This document shows, piece after piece, positions 1-5,250 of a stretch of 5,517 nucleotides of DNA. The notes beneath the pieces are model-generated. The model was not told the origin of the DNA. It made no database searches and saw only the letters and a program-made list of their open reading frames with translations. Position 1 is the first letter of the stretch. Each line of letters begins with the position of its first letter. The DNA is from Candidatus Melainabacteria bacterium (GTDB taxonomy: Bacteria > Cyanobacteriota > Vampirovibrionia > Obscuribacterales > Obscuribacteraceae). The DNA lies in contig JACMKL010000656.1 of assembly GCA_014380105.1 (NCBI GenBank), forward strand, positions 1 through 5,517, read 5' to 3'. The position numbers were made by a program, and so were the translations under genes.

Positions 1-1052
1 AATCTCGCACCTTTTACCGAAGCATTAATGTCGAGTGTTCCTGCTAGTGATTTTGGTTGGTTGGCCACAATCCCCACTGTTTCGCCCTTCAGCCTGGCAA
101 AGCCGGTGATCAAATTGGTGGCATAAAGTGGAGCGATTTCAAAAAAGTCGCCGCGGTCAAATATGCGCGTGATTACTTCATGCATATCATAAGGTTTAAA
201 CGAATCAACAGGAACTAACGAATCCAGCTTAGCTGCGTCTTCCGGTTCGGCATCAGGACCTGGCTCTACATATGGTGGTGCTTCCAAATTATTGAGTGGC
301 AAATAGCTAAGCAGCTTTCTTACCATCCAGAAAGAGTCCTCTTCATCATCGGCAAGTAGCTGCGCGACTCCACTCTTCTCGTTGTGAACTTGCGCTCCAC
401 CGAGTTCGTCGAAAGTCACTTCTTCGCCAGTGACGGTGCGAACAATCTCTGGTCCAGTGATAAACATGTAGCTACTATTGGCGACCATGATTGTAAAGTC
501 AGTCACTGCTGGACTGTAGACCGCGCCACCGGCGCATGGTCCGTAAATAACTGAAATTTGCGGAATGACGCCTGACGAATTAACGTTGCGATAAAAAATA
601 TCTGCATAACCGGCAAGCGAAGCAACACCTTCCTGGATGCGAGCGCCGCCACTCTCATTTAAGCCAATTACAGGGCATCCAGCTTGTATTGCCAGGTCCA
701 TTACTTTGCAAACTTTGCGGGCGAAAACTTCTCCGAGTGCGCCACCAAGGAAGGTGGCATCATGGGCGAAAATATAAACGGTTCTGCCGTCCAATTTTCC
801 CTGACCGGTCACTACTCCATCACCTAAAACTTTCTTGTCCTGGAGACCGAAATGCTCACAGTGGTGGACCGCATAACGATCGAGCTCAATAAATGAGTCG
901 GGGTCAAGCAAGGCTAAAATACGCTCGCGTGCATGAAGTGCTCCGCGGTCATGGCGTTTTTTTAGAGTGGCGGCATTGACTGCCTCAGATTGTTCTCGTT
1001 TTTCAAGGAGACGCTGGTTGGAAGACTTGCCGGTTGTGGTTTTCACGTCCAT
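1..1052 (-). CDS. Acyl-CoA carboxylase carboxyltransferase (beta) subunit, propionyl-CoA carboxylase type; 3' end beyond window
   Basis: This is the biotin-dependent carboxyltransferase subunit that moves CO2 from carboxybiotin to an acyl-CoA (propionyl-, acetyl- or methylmalonyl-CoA type) in the cytoplasm. I translated 350 complete codons from an ATG at 1052. An AGAGG Shine-Dalgarno (1062-1066) lies 9 bases upstream. Residues about 25-50 carry the family's N-terminal basic helix, with KKRHDRGALHARERI. Residues 134-142 read SGGARIQEG. Residues 171-182 read GPCAGGAVYSPA, a glycine-rich oxyanion-hole segment. ITGPEIVRTVTGEE follows at 198-211. The C-terminal crotonase-like domain begins near 285 and reaches the conserved NQP and DINASVKGAR blocks (331-350) where the window ends. 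The family is usually 510-530 residues, so about 165 are missing because of the window edge, not a mutation. Substrate cannot be fixed from this part; a methylmalonyl-CoA decarboxylase alpha subunit or a geranyl/methylcrotonyl-type relative is less likely but possible. No biotin carboxylase gene is visible beside it. Confidence 0.93.
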   Translation of the reverse strand, partial: MDVKTTTGKSSNQRLLEKREQSEAVNAATLKKRHDRGALHARERILALLDPDSFIELDRYAVHHCEHFGLQDKKVLGDGVVTGQGKLDGRTVYIFAHDATFLGGALGEVFARKVCKVMDLAIQAGCPVIGLNESGGARIQEGVASLAGYADIFYRNVNSSGVIPQISVIYGPCAGGAVYSPAVTDFTIMVANSSYMFITGPEIVRTVTGEEVTFDELGGAQVHNEKSGVAQLLADDEEDSFWMVRKLLSYLPLNNLEAPPYVEPGPDAEPEDAAKLDSLVPVDSFKPYDMHEVITRIFDRGDFFEIAPLYATNLITGFARLKGETVGIVANQPKSLAGTLDINASVKGAR

Positions 1053-1061
1053 TATTTGCTG

Positions 1062-1066
1062 CCTCT
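1062..1066 (-). promoter_or_regulatory. Shine-Dalgarno of the carboxyltransferase gene
   Basis: On the minus strand AGAGG lies 9 bases before the ATG at 1052 and fixes that start. The 69-base gap to the upstream mgtE stop contains TTGACT (1121-1116) but no well-spaced -10 box, so co-transcription with mgtE is possible. Confidence 0.6.
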
Positions 1067-1121
1067 AGTGTCAGTCATTCTTATTCATAAACAGATTGGT
1101 AGGGAATATAAACTAGTCAAA

Positions 1122-2501
1122 TTACATCAGAATACTCTTCATAAAATAGTGCACGATGCTCAAATAAATGGTCATTGTCGCTACGTCCAGGATACTTGTA
1201 ATGAATGGCCCGCTTGCATGAGCGGGATCGATACCGGCTTTTTGAAATACCATTGGAATGAGTGTTCCAATTAAAACACCGCAAGTCATAGTGATAAATA
1301 GTGAGCCACCAACGACGATGCCCAGGTTGTGATTGACGGTATTGAAAAGTAAACTAATACCAGTGGTTGCCAGTCCGCAAAGTACACCCAGAGCCATTCC
1401 CACGCGAGCTTCGTGGAGAACATGCTTGATTATAAAACGCCAGCCTGGCTTCTCAATACCTGTACCGCGCAAGATAATACAAGTACTCTGAGTGGCAACA
1501 GAGCCGGTCACTCCCGAAAGTAGTGGCATAAACGCAGCTGCAGCAACCATTTCCTTGATCACATCGTCGAAGTGCGAAATGACTGTTACTGCTCCTGCTT
1601 CAATACATAATGTGATCAGTAGCCAGGGCAATCTAGCACCAACGGCACGACGAACGCTCAAGGACAGCTGTTCGCCTAAGTCTCCGCCTTCCGCGCTGAT
1701 ACCTGAAGCCTGGTACAAGTCTTCGGTTGCCTCTTCATACAATACGTCGATGATATCGTCGGCGGTGATAATACCGCGCAGTTTACCGGACGCATCGACA
1801 ACCGGCAAGGAAAGTAAGTCATATCGACTGAGCTTTTCTGCTGCTTCTTCCTGGTCAGTTGTGGTAAGGACTCGGGTGACATTATTGTCCATCAAGCTTT
1901 CCACAATCGCTTCCGGCGGAGCCATCAGCAATTCTTTCAAGGTTACGGCGCCAACAAGTTTTTCACCCTCTGCCACTACATAGACGTCATAAATGTCGTC
2001 TTCCAACTCTGCATAAGTTTCTCTCAAATAAGAGATCGCCTGATCGGCTGTCATTTTTGCTTCCACCGCCAAATAGTCGGTGGACATGATGCCGCCTGCC
2101 GAGTCTTCTTCGAATCTCAGTAATTCTTCGATATCTTCTTTAGCTTCGCGATCGGTCATCTGGCTGATGATCGACGCCGCTTTTTCTTTCGGTAATTCAT
2201 TCAGTAAGTCGGCCGCATCGTCCGGGGACATCCTCGCGATAATCGGCACAACGCCCATGTCGCCCAAATCCTTGAGCAACATTCCTTGCGCATCTGGCTC
2301 GAGTTCAGCTAAGAGGGCAGAGGCGTTGTCGAGGTCGAGAAGGCGGAAGCACGACAATCGGTGGCTTTCATCGAGGTCGGTAAACATTTCGGCAAGATCG
2401 GCAGGGTGCTCATCATTGAGGAGCATCCTTAATTTCTGGCGCTGCCCGTCGTCAACGAGAGCGCTTATTTCTTCCGGCGCCAACCGCACTTTCTCTGTCA
2501 T
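1122..2501 (-). CDS. mgtE: MgtE-type magnesium channel/transporter
   Basis: This inner-membrane Mg2+ channel has cytosolic domains that sense Mg2+ and close the pore when the ion is abundant. The 459 residues match the usual length of about 450. Residues about 10-130 form the acidic helical N domain, with the typical HPADLAEMF at 32-40 and DDAADLLNELP at 94-104. EEDSAGGIMS (131-140) opens a pair of CBS domains at about 138-200 and 203-262; SLPVVD (231-236) and GIITADDI (243-250) are typical CBS strands. The C-terminal part has about five membrane helices, near 291-311, 316-345, 364-388, 393-418 and 430-455. DPAHASGPFITSILD (425-439) is the hallmark last helix; Asp439 lines up with the pore Asp432 of Thermus thermophilus MgtE. 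Oddly, the usual GGNxGxQ signature reads VTGSVATQ (331-338). The start is the ATG at 2501, preceded only by a weak GGAA. The gene lies downstream of the sigma gene on the same strand after a 166-base gap. Confidence 0.95.
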   Translation of the reverse strand: MTEKVRLAPEEISALVDDGQRQKLRMLLNDEHPADLAEMFTDLDESHRLSCFRLLDLDNASALLAELEPDAQGMLLKDLGDMGVVPIIARMSPDDAADLLNELPKEKAASIISQMTDREAKEDIEELLRFEEDSAGGIMSTDYLAVEAKMTADQAISYLRETYAELEDDIYDVYVVAEGEKLVGAVTLKELLMAPPEAIVESLMDNNVTRVLTTTDQEEAAEKLSRYDLLSLPVVDASGKLRGIITADDIIDVLYEEATEDLYQASGISAEGGDLGEQLSLSVRRAVGARLPWLLITLCIEAGAVTVISHFDDVIKEMVAAAAFMPLLSGVTGSVATQSTCIILRGTGIEKPGWRFIIKHVLHEARVGMALGVLCGLATTGISLLFNTVNHNLGIVVGGSLFITMTCGVLIGTLIPMVFQKAGIDPAHASGPFITSILDVATMTIYLSIVHYFMKSILM

Positions 2502-2512
2502 GGTTTTCCAGT

Positions 2513-2549
2513 TAGCGGAATAGGCGGACGCGAACTAGTCGCTCCGCTA
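2513..2549 (-). promoter_or_regulatory. Competing inverted repeats in the mgtE leader
   Basis: In the mgtE transcript TAGCGGA (2549-2543) can pair in two exclusive ways. One partner is TCCGC (2528-2524), extended by GCGA/TCGC around a 5-base loop and one bulged base. The other is TCCGCTA (2519-2513), a perfect 7-base complement that ends 11 bases before the ATG. Such three-arm layouts can act as leader switches, and Mg2+ genes often have leader control, but the conserved M-box (ykoK) core is not recognisable. Regulation is therefore inferred only. Confidence 0.3.
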
Positions 2550-2584
2550 TAACCCTATCAAGATGTAGGCAAGTAGTTAAGACA

Positions 2585-2616
2585 AGCCCTCTAAGCTGAG
2601 GGCTGAATATTTTTTT
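2585..2616 (+). terminator. Intrinsic-terminator-like hairpin between the sigma gene and mgtE
   Basis: AGCCCTC (2585-2591) pairs perfectly with GAGGGCT (2598-2604) around a 6-base loop, and seven T bases follow at 2610-2616 after a 5-base gap. This is best read as a plus-strand terminator, although both flanking genes are on the minus strand. Read on the minus strand, the same hairpin is followed by TTGTCTT only, so it could still act as a weak bidirectional terminator for the sigma gene. Confidence 0.45.
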
Positions 2617-2667
2617 GCGTCACTGAATGGCGTGTTTTAGCCGTTTATTCGAGTGAGTAAATGTTTA

Positions 2668-3636
2668 TCAATCTTCAAGATAGCCGGCTAACTTAGATGA
2701 CCAGGCTGGTTGGCGCAGTTTTCTGAAAGCCTTATGCTCAATTTGGCGAACGCGCTCTCTGGTGATGTTGAACAAGCGTCCAACTTCTTCAAGCGTGCGC
2801 TGGCGCCCGTCTTCGAGACCGTATCGCAAGTGCATGATGTCGCGCTCGCGTGGTGTCAATTGACTGAGCATGCGATTAAGATCTTGACGCATCAGCTCTT
2901 CTTGCGTTGTCATATCGGGGCGCGAAGTGATGTTGTCTTCAATTAAATCCCCAAGATATGTCTCTTCATCTCTGTTGAGCGGCATCTCCATAGAGACTGG
3001 CTCTCGGTCGGCAGCGATGATTTCGTTGATTTTGTTGACTGATAAATCGAGAGCGCTCGAAAGTTCGATTTCGGTTGGCTTTCTGCCTAGCTCTTGCGAA
3101 AGTCTGGCGCTGGTTTTCTTGAGCTTATTGATAGACTCGACCATGTGCACAGGCACGCGGATGGTACGAGATTTATCTGCCAGACCGCGACTGATAGCCT
3201 GTCTAATCCACCAGGTGGCGTAGGTGCTGAACTTAAATCCTTTTGTGTGGTCGAATTTTTCAGCAGCGCGAATCAATCCCAGGTTGCCTTCCTGAATTAA
3301 GTCCTGGAACGGCAATCCGCGATTTACATATTTTTTGGCGATTGAAATAACCAATCGGAGGTTGGCTTGAATTAGTTTTTTCTTGGCGACCAGGTCACCT
3401 TTGGCGATCTGGCGAGCAAGCTCGATTTCTTCGTCGGGCTTGATCATTTTTACTCTGCCGATTTCTCTCAGATAAAGTCTGACGGAGTCCTCGGTGAAGC
3501 CTTCGGGCCCAGCTGGCTCGGCTTCTGTCCCATCTTCCGGACTGACAACCGCGCGCGGAGGAGGCTTGTCGTCGTCCTCTTCGAAAGCGGCTTCCGGCCA
3601 GTCATCGGCTACTTCATTACGAACTTTTGACGCCAA
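2668..3636 (-). CDS. RNA polymerase sigma-70 factor, primary (RpoD/SigA) type
   Basis: This factor directs RNA polymerase to -10/-35 promoters. The 322 residues begin with an acidic, proline-rich tail (1-45). Region 1.2 follows at about 48-80 (DSVRLYLREIGRV). Region 2 covers about 82-152 and includes NLRLVISIAKKYVNRGLPFQDLIQEGN in pieces and the -10 recognition/melting segment TYATWWIRQAI (138-148). Region 3 covers about 155-235. Region 4 covers about 250-320, with the -35-binding helix-turn-helix TLEEVGRLFNITRERVRQIE (281-300). Region 1.1 and the long insert between regions 1.2 and 2 found in E. coli RpoD are absent. The protein is compact, like cyanobacterial and Gram-positive SigA. The start is TTG: an in-frame TAG lies 12 bases upstream, and AGGAG sits 9 bases before the TTG. 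It is either the housekeeping factor or a close group 2 paralogue; one locus cannot decide, so no symbol is given. Confidence 0.93.
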   Translation of the reverse strand: MASKVRNEVADDWPEAAFEEDDDKPPPRAVVSPEDGTEAEPAGPEGFTEDSVRLYLREIGRVKMIKPDEEIELARQIAKGDLVAKKKLIQANLRLVISIAKKYVNRGLPFQDLIQEGNLGLIRAAEKFDHTKGFKFSTYATWWIRQAISRGLADKSRTIRVPVHMVESINKLKKTSARLSQELGRKPTEIELSSALDLSVNKINEIIAADREPVSMEMPLNRDEETYLGDLIEDNITSRPDMTTQEELMRQDLNRMLSQLTPRERDIMHLRYGLEDGRQRTLEEVGRLFNITRERVRQIEHKAFRKLRQPAWSSKLAGYLED

Positions 3637-3645
3637 CGTCTTGAA

Positions 3646-3650
3646 CTCCT
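3646..3650 (-). promoter_or_regulatory. Strong Shine-Dalgarno supporting the TTG start of the sigma gene
   Basis: AGGAG on the minus strand, 9 bases before TTG at 3636, makes the TTG start credible. It overlaps the stop TAG (3651-3649) of a short upstream frame, an arrangement that would permit translational coupling if that frame is translated. Confidence 0.7.
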
Positions 3651-3720
3651 AGTAGTAAGGCTGCGATACATCGCCACACACTGGATATTTACCCAATTCA
3701 TCCAATTCTTTAGCAGTCAA
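3649..3720 (-). CDS. Possible short upstream ORF before the sigma gene (23 codons)
   Basis: The frame is open from a TGA at 3750-3748 to a TAG at 3651-3649. The only usual start codon I see near its beginning is a TTG at 3720, giving 23 residues that begin LTAKELDELGKYPVCGD. The composition looks protein-like (amphipathic helix, then P-V-C-G), and its stop abuts the Shine-Dalgarno of the sigma gene. However, the TTG has no ribosome binding site, and a frame this short occurs easily by chance. It could be a leader peptide, a remnant of an older gene end, or noise. Confidence 0.15.
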   Translation of the reverse strand: MTAKELDELGKYPVCGDVSQPYY

Positions 3721-3974
3721 GAGGTAGATTAACTTTTGTAAATTTGGTCAGTATCATTGTTAGTTTCCGCCCTTGCACAGAAAACGCTCCCAGTCGTGCT
3801 CGCAAAGGCTCAGCTAGTGTTGTTTTCCTGGATTTGGTTGCATCTATAAATATGATTGCGGATGCCATTGAAAAACTATCCGACTGCCACCAGTCACGAT
3901 TTTATTTGTTGCCAAGATTCCTTTTGCTAACTTAACGAAATCGCCGGTCAGGCAGCGAATGACGCTCGCAGGCA

Positions 3975-3983
3975 TGCTATATT
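3975..3983 (+). promoter_or_regulatory. Candidate extended -10 promoter for the micro-ORF/trpS unit
   Basis: TGCTATATT contains a TGn extension and a TATATT -10 hexamer. No good -35 lies 17 bases upstream (GCGAAT at 3955-3960), which is tolerated at extended -10 promoters. Transcription would begin near 3990, giving a leader of about 90 bases. Confidence 0.35.
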
Positions 3984-4044
3984 CACCTTCCGCCCATTTT
4001 TATCAATTCGGGCATCTCAGTTTGGCCAAATTCGTTTGAGTTTA

Positions 4045-4062
4045 GGGGCTCATTTCTGCCCC
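4045..4062 (+). promoter_or_regulatory. Hairpin just before the ribosome binding site of the micro-ORF
   Basis: GGGGC (4045-4049) pairs with GCCCC (4058-4062) around an 8-base loop, and the Shine-Dalgarno AAGAGGA (4067-4073) starts only 4 bases later. With no T-run after it, this is not a terminator. It could modulate ribosome access. No T-box core, the common control element of tRNA-synthetase genes, is recognisable. Confidence 0.35.
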
Positions 4063-4066
4063 GATG

Positions 4067-4073
4067 AAGAGGA
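4067..4073 (+). promoter_or_regulatory. Shine-Dalgarno of the basic micro-ORF
   Basis: AAGAGGA ends 4 bases before the ATG at 4078. The same bases also lie inside a 5-codon frame, ATG 4064 to TGA 4081, that overlaps the micro-ORF start by ATGA. Confidence 0.55.
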
Positions 4074-4077
4074 TCGA

Positions 4078-4191
4078 ATGACAAAGAAATACAACGCACG
4101 CGAGAAAAAACAACGCCGTCTCGCTAAAGAACGCCGCAAAAAAGAACGCATCAAAGAAGTGATTGCAAAGGCGCACGAAGGTAAGCACTAG
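4078..4191 (+). CDS. Highly basic 37-residue protein immediately upstream of trpS, unknown function
   Basis: I do not recognise this family. The frame runs from ATG 4078 to TAG 4189-4191 and encodes MTKKYNAREKKQRRL followed by further K/R/E-rich helix, ending EGKH. It has 10 lysines, 6 arginines and 5 glutamates in 37 residues and is predicted to form one long charged helix; nucleic-acid or ribosome binding is plausible but unproven. It has its own Shine-Dalgarno. Its TAG is directly followed by the GTG start of trpS with no spacer. Because its length is a multiple of three, both genes share one frame, so readthrough would give TrpRS a polybasic N-terminal extension. Simple translational coupling is the more economical reading. 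It does not match ribosomal protein bTHX or other tiny basic ribosomal proteins that I know. Confidence 0.6.
   Translation: MTKKYNAREKKQRRLAKERRKKERIKEVIAKAHEGKH
4177..4181 (+). promoter_or_regulatory. Shine-Dalgarno of trpS inside the micro-ORF
   Basis: GAAGG lies 10 bases before GTG 4192, within the last codons of the micro-ORF. It allows independent initiation at the GTG and favours that start over the internal ATG at 4213, which has no suitably spaced site. Confidence 0.45.
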
Positions 4192-5250
4192 GTGGCAGAA
4201 AGCAAGCGCATCATGTCCGGCATGCGCCCGACTGGGCGTTTGCATCTCGGACACTATTTTGGCGCGCTATTAAATTGGGTAGAATTTCAGAGTCGCTATG
4301 AGTCGTACTTCTCAATCGTCGACTGGCACGCTCTCACTACTAAATATCAAGATAGCCGCTCTGTACCTCAGCAAGTATTTGAAATAACTCTAGATTGGCT
4401 GGCTGTGGGTATTAACCCAGAAGAAGCCACTCTCTATGTGCAGTCAGCTGTTCCTGAAATAGCTGAAATACATTTATTACTGTCGATGATCACACCGCAC
4501 AATTGGGTCGAGCGCGAGCCGACTCTGAAAGACATGGTGCGAATGTTGGCTGCCGATGAGTCCGAAGCCAGAGAGAAAGCCACTTACGGCTTACTTGGCT
4601 ACCCAGTTTTGATGTCCGCAGACATACTCTCTTTTAAGGGGCAGCTGGTGCTGGTTGGAAAAGACCAGGAATCACACCTCGAATTTGCTCGCGATGTCGC
4701 TCGTCGCTTCAATCATATTTATAGTGCGGATTTTTTCCCCGAACCAAAACCTGAATTCACCGTAACTCCTTTATTGAAGGGCATGGACGGTATGAAGATG
4801 GGCAAATCGTATGGCAACGATATAAAAATCGCTGATACCGCCGATGAAACTATCAAAAAGGTAAAGCAAATGGTCACCGATCGCACTCGCATCGCGAAAA
4901 GCGATCCGGGTCATCTCGATCTTTGCGAAGTGCCATGGCCCTGGTACAAAGCTTTCGCTGATGAACAGCTCAAAGCGACAGTCAAAGACGAATGTGAAAA
5001 TGCCAAAATTGGCTGCGTTGATTGTAAGAAACGTCTGGGTGGGCTGATTAACGATCGATTTGCAGGCTTCCGCGAAAGACGTGAAACTCTTGCCAAAGAT
5101 CCAGATAAAGTCTTCGAAATTCTTCACTACGGCAACACCAAAGCCCGAAAGGTTGCTGCTCAGACTCTCTCTGATATGAAAGAAATCATGGGTATGATCG
5201 ATTGGTCGAAGAAAGAACAAAATTGGCTGAAAGTGGCTCAAAACTCGTAG
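4192..5250 (+). CDS. trpS: Tryptophanyl-tRNA synthetase (EC 6.1.1.2)
   Basis: This cytoplasmic class I synthetase activates tryptophan with ATP and charges tRNA-Trp. Its 352 residues fit the usual 330-350. The N-terminus carries SGMRPTGRLHLGHYFGAL (9-26) with the HIGH-type motif HLGH at 18-21. DWHALTT is at 44-50, and GYPVLMSADIL (136-146) forms part of the tryptophan pocket. VGKDQESHLEFARDVARRFN (155-174) is the conserved central block. The KMSKS loop reads KMGKS (202-206) followed by YGN, with glycine in place of the first serine. The C-terminal half has the alpha-helical anticodon-binding region with Cys268, Cys275 and Cys278 (CVDCKK), a pattern common in one TrpRS subgroup. The start is GTG 4192, directly after the micro-ORF TAG; the resulting N-terminus fits homologues. 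The 3' end overlaps the next frame by up to 28 bases, suggesting one transcript. The stop is TAG, so TAG is used as a normal stop here. Confidence 0.96.
   Translation: MAESKRIMSGMRPTGRLHLGHYFGALLNWVEFQSRYESYFSIVDWHALTTKYQDSRSVPQQVFEITLDWLAVGINPEEATLYVQSAVPEIAEIHLLLSMITPHNWVEREPTLKDMVRMLAADESEAREKATYGLLGYPVLMSADILSFKGQLVLVGKDQESHLEFARDVARRFNHIYSADFFPEPKPEFTVTPLLKGMDGMKMGKSYGNDIKIADTADETIKKVKQMVTDRTRIAKSDPGHLDLCEVPWPWYKAFADEQLKATVKDECENAKIGCVDCKKRLGGLINDRFAGFRERRETLAKDPDKVFEILHYGNTKARKVAAQTLSDMKEIMGMIDWSKKEQNWLKVAQNS

Larger units (their letters stand above)
3652..4077. other. Divergent intergenic region between the sigma gene and the trpS cluster
   Basis: This stretch of about 430 bases separates the minus-strand sigma gene from the plus-strand trpS cluster and must hold both promoters. 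Apart from the doubtful minus-strand ORF at 3649-3720, I see no convincing gene. Minus-strand TTGACT at 3720-3715 could be a -35 box for the sigma gene, but no good -10 lies 16-18 bases away. On the plus side, an extended -10 (3975-3983), a perfect palindrome TTTGGCCAAA (4021-4030) and a GC hairpin (4045-4062) lie before the first start codon. The rest, 3730-3970, shows no structure that I can name. Confidence 0.6.

Noticed and set aside
1053..1121. Promoter for the carboxyltransferase gene from TTGACT at 1121-1116
   Set aside because: No -10-like hexamer is found 16-18 bases downstream on the minus strand; TATATT is far too close.
1492..1983. Plus-strand open frame of 163 codons
   Set aside because: It lies wholly antisense to mgtE, has a serine/threonine-rich shadow composition, and no motif or ribosome site; mgtE is unmistakable on the other strand.
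2080..2523. Plus-strand open frame of 147 codons
   Set aside because: It is antisense to the mgtE N domain, very serine-rich as expected of a shadow frame, with no recognisable domain.
3744..3935. Plus-strand 63-codon frame in the divergent intergenic region
   Set aside because: It starts at a TTG without a ribosome site and has no recognisable motif or neighbour overlap; chance frame most likely.
3984..4077. T-box or tryptophan-codon attenuator before trpS
   Set aside because: The T-box core sequence, a terminator hairpin with T-run, and Trp codons in a leader peptide are all missing.
4063..4191. Genetic-code reassignment of TAG to explain the same-frame micro-ORF and trpS
   Set aside because: trpS itself ends with TAG at the expected family length, and trpS has its own GTG start and GAAGG site, so TAG works as a stop here.
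4042..4254. Minus-strand phenylalanine-rich frame of 70 codons that could look like a membrane peptide
   Set aside because: The Phe runs are the complement of the Lys/Arg codons of the basic micro-ORF, and the frame also spans the trpS start; it is a shadow.
4771..5241. Minus-strand open frame of 156 codons
   Set aside because: It is antisense to the catalytic and C-terminal part of trpS, whose motifs are clear; no independent support.
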